In this document: positions 58,430-64,000 of the stretch, one piece after another
Position numbering within the stretch: position 1 is the first letter of the stretch
Layout of the letters: the number at the start of each line of letters is the position of its first letter
NCBI GenBank assembly: GCA_036345935.2
Contig: JADWOT020000006.1
Span: 21,406,967-21,470,966, forward strand
Direction of reading: 5' to 3'
Length of the DNA: 64,000 bases
Origin: Taenia hydatigena
Lineage: Eukaryota; Platyhelminthes; Cestoda; Cyclophyllidea; Taeniidae
Position numbers and translations under genes: made by a program
The notes under the pieces: model-generated
What the model saw: the letters and a program-made list of their open reading frames with translations, nothing else
Told to the model about the DNA's origin: nothing
The model's database searches: none

Positions 58430-61165
58430 TAAGTCAAGGTCGCGTGATTGCAAGGGCTATGAGCAGTTGTACCAAAGAGGGCCGTGAGTTTGTCAGTGAT
58501 GGTGCATCAACCTTGCCACTTCTTCGCTAACCAATCCATCACGATTATGACGATGAAAATTGGCCAAAGCTTTCTCTCGGATTTGGTATTACTCTCCTTC
58601 ACGACAGGTGGAGTACAATGGAGCTCAGCACAACGCTCTGCTTCAGCCCAGGCGATCCTACGATCCTCTGGGCCGTGCCATTTCTACTCAGGAGACGTTG
58701 AATACCAATGAAGTGGCAAGAGTGCAGGCAATCGGCACCGGTAACAAAGGAAGCAAGCTGATGATGATTGGGTCATACCGTAGTGCTTGGCATAGATGAC
58801 AAAGAAGCTGTAATTATTTAAAAGCGTATTCAATGACAAAGTGCCTTCATTCCTTGAAATCCATTTCTATGTTTGCCGCAGGATCTCAAGTTGACCTGAA
58901 CCTGCTTTGTGGAACACAAAGCAACAAATCCGGATGAACGAGGAGAACCGACACAGTCTTGAGGCACTAAAAGTGGTCAAACTTTAGGACATTACTACTG
59001 TTTCAAGATTCTCTTGCCCAAACCACTTCTCGAGTAAGTTGGTGCAAACATTTCACACCCAGCCATCATTCTGTCACTCCCTCGTGGGCGTATGATATCA
59101 CTTCATCCCACCGTCTCACCTATGCGACCCAATAAAGGACGAGAAAGCCATCTCTAGTGTAGCTGGGGACATCCATACTCCTGAGTGATGTCATGTGCAA
59201 TTAGTTGACCAGGATGTGTGGTCTGCCCATCCAGCACATCCTAAATCCTGCATTTGAGCCTAACTTAGAGGTCACTTACTCAGTCGGACGCTTCCTCCTA
59301 CGGCCGAGATGGCCCACATCTCGAGGTGTCAATTTACCCCCTCCTAATCAACAATGGCACCATCAGGGCTAATCTCATCAAAATCCCACAAATCCAATAC
59401 CAGGACGTAAACCATGAAGGACTGCACAAGCCAATAGCTGTTCCAAGCGTTGATATACTCGCAGCAATGAGAGACGCTGTCTGAATCTTGGACTAAAAGA
59501 GGTGTGGGTGAATTAGAAGCCTTTACTGCCTGGATTTGAAAGACCAAGGCAATGGACGTGGTTATCGGATCCCAAAACAAAAGGCGAATCTCTCATTGTT
59601 CCATCCTGATCATGCCAGCATCATTTGTAGGTTCCATCATCGTTGTCCCAAATCTCTTTGTGAATGAGTTATATTTTGTGTGCGGTGAGGTGTGCACCCA
59701 GTACTGAAGGGCCTAGAATGCTCGAAGGACTGACTGATTGACGTCAGTCAACATTAGCGAATAGAACCTGATGGCTGGTACTAATAGCCACTTAATGGAT
59801 ATAGTGTCCACACCAAAACTTCCTAATAAAATAATTGCTGGTAAGCAAATCCATTTCTGTCTAGCCACTACTCTCTGATTCAGCAACATATGCGCTTGAC
59901 ACCCGTCACAACGCCTTCTTCTATTAACTCACTGGCGGTGTCATCGCCGTGTTGTGAGAACTGTCGTGCTTGAAACAGGGATGTCTCAACGCCTCTTCCG
60001 CAGTTGCACGATCTTACAGTCTCCAGCTAGTGTACAGTTGCACAAACAAAGTTTACTTAGTTATCAAATGTTAAAAGATTGCACAAGAAGGATTACGAAG
60101 TATTCGTTAAAAGTGGACCCAATAGACGACCGAGGTGTCATGTCCCACGTCTGCAGGCAGTTCCTACCGTCTCCTCAATGTGGCAGAGCTTGTTGTAGGC
60201 AAGACTATTTGAAAACTTGGAAGCTCAAAGTAGAAAGTGAGCGGCGGCAAGAAAACGAACCTCACTTTTAAAGATTGAGGATGACGACTTTGAAAAGTGG
60301 ACCCGCCGCACTGAATTCATCATCGATAGATTGTGGTCGAGTGGGGAATAATTTGTTGAGGCAATCGTTTACGCTCAACCTTTAGCCTACAATTTATATG
60401 TGGATTTCTAAATTGTGGAAACAAAAATGTTGTACTTAAAAGTTAAGTTAGTGTATGCTACCTTAAACGCCTGTGTGAGTCTCGATTTCGACAGCTGGCC
60501 ACCCAAGTCTCCATGAAGACTGATTAAGGGGAGCGCCATGGACAACGCTCAAAGGAGGCTGGAGGCTCTACGTTACACATTTTGGGCTGAAGCAGTCTTG
60601 ATGTGAGTCTTGCAAACAACTGCAGTGCATTGAACAAAGGAGTATGTCCATCCAAGTCCGTGAGCCGCCCTCCCTAAAAGCATCATTTTTCATGAGGCTT
60701 CTAGAGTGTGGATTCTTTTCAGTGAGCAAAAAGTGATAAAGAAGGCAAATAAGGACATCTTTTGAGCAGACTCTTGTCTGCTTGCATTGAGTCTCTTAAG
60801 TCTTCCCTGTCTCTTATTTGCATTTTTTCTCTCTAAGGTGAACAAAAGCTGGTCTTATCGAGTCAAGCATGATCTAGTGATGAAACTGGAACATTTTCTC
60901 GTGTGTTGGTTGCCTCAGGTTAGGTAAGAATGAAGATCCGTCCATTTGACCCAAGTCTTGTCAGTCCTTGCAGCCATTCATCGGTCACTTCAGACTATCC
61001 TGGCCTGGAGAGAACCACCCAGCAACTGGTTTGACTGTGTCGATTCCAGGCTGAATTGCTGATTTATTTCTTATTTTTGGGCATTTCTAGAAGCTAGTTT
61101 GCAAAAAAAAATTTTGGAGCCGATTTGTAAGAGCGTGGCAGCTAATTAATTAGGAAAGTTTAGTA
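58430..61165 (+). repeat. Large direct duplication, right copy
   Basis: Counterpart of 42780-45475. It has about 170 extra bases at 58995-59165 that the left copy lacks. A frame at 58560-58799 encodes LNTNEVARVQAIGTGNKGSK. It runs at about 61165 straight into the minus-strand kinase relic. Confidence 0.85.
59401..60180 (+). repeat. Near-identical inner tract, right copy
   Basis: Counterpart of 43561-44340 at an exact offset of 15,840. The + frame here extends to 60271 (105 codons) because the sequence diverges after about 60215. Confidence 0.85.
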
Positions 61166-61632
61166 CCGACTTCACGCCAGAGAGTGATGCAGTGCGGTCC
61201 ATCTCCTGCATCTTGTCGTGTGAGTGACCGAAATCTGTGATGGAGACGTGGCCCCAGTCAGCCAGAAGCACATTCTTAACTTGGATGTCTGAGTGCACGA
61301 TGCGCATAACATAGGGGTGCTGCAGACCCTAAATGATCTCACAACTGTAAAATCGCATCCCCTCCCCTCGGAGAAGGCCAACATTTAACACAAGATCTAG
61401 CAGATCAAAAACACTCTCTTTGCGCAGCACAAAGGCTTGGTAGGAGAGTGCAAAGGAGTAGTGACTGCTGCTTTCTTGAAGCAAATTTTACAACCGCGTT
61501 GTGTTTTCGAAGAGTGCATTGATCAACAGATTCGTTTTACAACTGCGATCGCTTTAGTGCCTACTTCGTGGTCGGCATCTTGTCACCCGACTCTAGGTAA
61601 GCTATCTCGTAGACAGCGGAGTAAGTCCCGAT
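61165..61632 (-). pseudogene. AGC-kinase N-terminal half (copy E)
   Basis: On the minus strand it starts in the glycine loop (IGTYSAVYEIAYLESGDKMP, up to about 61632) and follows the kinase through the catalytic loop to about residue 200, with stops and frameshifts. The first about 14 residues are replaced by the S module, with which it shares an open frame (61764-61561). Confidence 0.8.
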
Positions 61633-61639
61633 CGATCCT

Positions 61640-61925
61640 GTGTTCTGTTGGAACGTGGGCATTCCAGTGCTGCCTGCATAGACTTCAATGGCAGACGTTG
61701 GTCCAGAACACACCGTACAATGGCTGCTTGTTTGTGCGAAAGACGCACTACTTTGGAGACTCATCTCACCTGCGGGTACGATTTGCCGACTTTCGCAAAT
61801 ACTTCAAAAGCGTCACTGTTCTCCTTCTCCTGTTCAGCGGTAAGAGGCTCCTTTATGTCATCCGAGTAAAAGGCTGTGTAGAATGTCCATCCGGCATTGA
61901 AGGTGTGCACGATCTCAATCCCACG
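61640..61925 (-). repeat. 'S' module, copy 3
   Basis: Minus strand: GDRGIEIVHTFNAGWTFYTA, then DDIKEPLTAEQEKENSDAFE, then in another frame ASFAQTSSHCTVCSGPTSA. This is the best-preserved version of the first half of the module. The family is unknown. Confidence 0.6.
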
Positions 61926-62190
61926 ATCGCCTGCTTTTCGCCGCTGCTTACTGCAAGCGCATGCCATTGATAGGCAGACATCCGCGGGACTTCGGTAACA
62001 GACATCGGGTGCATCATTTAAAGAAAAAGCCAACAAATCACAGGAAACTGTTACGTGCTGAACTGACGGCCAAGAGGAATTCGGTAAGCTCTTTGCCAAC
62101 TTTGAATTTACCAATCACTACCTCATCCATTCATCTCATGAGGTTGACGGCAATCAGGCCAACAACGGCGAAAGAGATATATGTTGATCC
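61925..62190 (+). pseudogene. AGC-kinase C-terminal fragment of copy E
   Basis: Plus strand: matches the kinase B tail (GCTTACTGCAAGCGCATGCCATTGATAG; then NHRKLLRAELTAKRN and FANFEFTNH-like). The junction with the reversed S module is at the same place as in copies C/D near 22378. Confidence 0.75.
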
Positions 62191-62249
62191 AAAAACTAAT
62201 CCTCTTCACTTGGAGAAATGGCCATTACTGCAATCGGCAGTTCTTCTCT

Positions 62250-62990
62250 AGTGACATGAAAGCTGTTAACCTCTGCGTCTACAAGACATTTTATCTTCGG
62301 AAACCGGAGGAACCTATCACCGAACTCCGATGGTTTTAATTAACTTTCAAATCACAGCTACTCATTTCATTTGATTGTTCAGTGCCAACGTCAAGAAGAG
62401 GTAGCAATCAACACGCAAAGTCTAGCAGAGCATCACCGGAGGATTAAAATTATGCAAAAACATCTTATCGCATTTAAAGTCGTCTAAAATGCAATTCGTT
62501 TTACTTACACCGACTCGCTTTCACTGACACACAGTTGTGCGATTCAAATTACGCTGTGACTGACGATTAACAGTGGGCCTATCGCTTATCCAAACACACG
62601 TAGACACCGAGCAACCAACAGCGTAAAGAGTACAGCAATGAAGGCTGGGTTTGATCAGGTCCAGAAAAGCGTGCGATCAAGGCAGTACCACAATACTTGT
62701 AGGCAGGATATTCATGCAAAGCAGGTCCTCTAGCTCTGTCTTTATATTCTTTGGTTGAGCGCATTTCAAGGGAGGTCACAACTGCATTAAATCTCACCTC
62801 AGTAGCGGTGGTAGTGACAAGAATTTGCTTTGGTGGATGTTTCCTCATTCGAGCTCACAATCACCACCAATTCCTACCAGGTTTGGGCAATTTCATTTTT
62901 AGTTTTATCAACACAACTGACTCGGCTCGCTTTAGTTTTAATCAGACGTCACTACTTGCACATCCTAAGTTCATGTAGTTGCTGCTCTTC
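62250..62990. repeat. 'TEV' module, copy 3
   Basis: Plus strand begins MKAVNLCVYKTFYLRKPEEP. Minus strand 62848-62579 has TATEVRFNAVVTSLEMRSTK and a following hydrophobic LLYSLRCWLLGVYVCL in one open frame, the longest of the three copies. Confidence 0.65.
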
Positions 62991-63004
62991 TCCTTCTTAC
63001 CGAA

Positions 63005-63510
63005 ATACCGCAAGTGTTGAGTAGCTAGCGCTGTAAGTGCAAATACTTATCATCCACACCATTCTGAGGGAATCGAGGCCTCCAAATCCGCTCTGTGTAG
63101 TAAATAAGTGCTTTATGTGTCAATGGTCTTTCCTGCGAGAATAGCCCTCATTTACACGAAAAACAATGGTTTTTATGTGCACCCTAACATTATCGGTAAA
63201 TTACTACGCATTCAGATGACATTTTCGCAGCATGATACCCAATCGCATTTTAAAGAAGAGTCTTTCACGACAGACGGAACATTTTCGACACGAACAATTT
63301 TATGCGTGCGTCCGGTTTAAGCAAAGACTGGCTTGCAAATGTCATAGCACAATTGACGTTGTGGTAGTAGAAATGGCTTGGAAAAGTTGTATGCTGCTTA
63401 ATGTGAAGTAAGCAACTTGGAACTTCGAGAGACCCATCATCACTACGCCACCTTCGTGAAAGTGAGGTGCAATTCGTTCGTGAGCTCCGTTGAGGCGCAC
63501 TCAAGGGACG
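63005..63510 (-). repeat. 'FRLS' module, copy 4
   Basis: Minus strand 63504-63265 is open and ends SLLKPDARIKLFVSKMFRLS, nearly the same end as the 31.6-kb copy. The part before it is frame-disturbed relative to that copy. Confidence 0.6.
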
Positions 63511-64000
63511 AATGCAAATACCGGTTTGAAGGACCTCCTACAGGGGACGCCTTGTTTTACATTGCTATGCACTCATCTTGACATAGAATTTGGCCTCTTT
63601 AAAACGCTTCAATCTATCCTTTAAATGATGTGTTTTACATACTCGTTACGGTTCAGTCTCTTTTTGCGTGAGCAAGCCGAGTTGCTTACCATGAACTGGT
63701 TGGCTTGTAAAACAGCGAGTTTCGCCGACATTGTAGCAATGCCACAGCTGCTGCATCATTAGTGGCTAGTCAACAAAGCTGAAATCAGCTGCGATTGACA
63801 GAGCAGGTGGATGCTCGGTTGTTGAAAAGGTCGCGATTCACAGTCCACTGTCTTACATGGAGTCGGATGCTGAAACGTGGGTACAAATGAGCTGCGTCAT
63901 TCCAGCAGCAATGCTCCTCTTTGGGGATTTCTTAATGTTTGGGCCTATCTGCTGCTCATGAACTTCTGTACATCATCTTGGCGTAGTATACACACATTTG
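63510..64000 (+). repeat. 'AWVQ' module, copy 4 (reaches the window edge)
   Basis: Aligns with 28800-29275, including CTTTAAATGATGTG(C/T)TTTACAT and CATCATCTTGGCGTAGTATACA at the end. The peptide frame open in the 28.9-kb copy is interrupted here (CATCATTAG). Confidence 0.65.

Overview
This is eukaryotic nuclear DNA. The best supported genes point to a parasitic flatworm, most likely a tapeworm (cestode). The reasons are a single-exon, non-canonical HSP70 without the EEVD tail, a class known to be expanded in taeniid cestodes; a spliced Rho-type GTPase with short GT-AG introns; and a compact USP30-like deubiquitinase. I see no bacterial operons, ribosome binding sites, CRISPR arrays, phage genes, rRNA or credible tRNA. 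The organism call is an inference. All homology statements come from reading motifs by eye, because no search could be run.

The left 11 kb is the gene-bearing part. A four-exon, degenerate Rho GTPase lies on the + strand (3586-4776). A USP30-like deubiquitinase lies on the - strand (5252 to about 6815, with possible N-terminal exons up to about 8568). It is divergently arranged with a TATA-bearing intronless HSP70 on the + strand (9075-10883). From 10.9 to 20.5 kb I see almost nothing but unique, stop-rich sequence.

From 20.5 kb to the right end, the window is a patchwork of low-copy segmental duplications built around an intronless AGC-type protein kinase gene. Two copies are open from start to stop: 24206-25390 (kinase A, key catalytic residues lost) and 50772-51959 (kinase B, most catalytic residues kept, with a DFD instead of DFG and an acidic hydrophobic motif). 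At least six further pieces are broken relics. The relics carry the same flanking modules in a recurring order: an upstream coding-like 'S' module, a CCAAT/ATTGG promoter block, the kinase, a downstream 'TEV' module, an 'FRLS' module with a fibronectin-III-like pattern, and a hydrophobic 'AWVQ' module. This looks like repeated duplication, inversion and decay of one unit of a few kilobases. Promoter and spacer DNA are copied along with the kinase, so the copying was DNA-level and not via mRNA.

A second duplication is a direct repeat of about 2.7 kb (42.8-45.5 and 58.4-61.2 kb). Most of it is clearly diverged, but an inner tract is nearly identical at a constant offset of 15,840 bp, as if recently homogenised. 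Smaller repeat pairs occur at 17.2/53.7, 33.0/54.5 and 37.4/58.0 kb. A good isolated exon of an unidentified spliced gene sits at 41696-41848, next to a pyrimidine-rich, repeat-bearing stretch (39.8-41.7 kb).

The items most worth following up are the kinase-centred mosaic family, the GTPase that has lost its effector loop and carries G12D/Q61R-type changes, the HSP70 with a broken phosphate loop and no linker, and the near-identical tract inside an old duplication.
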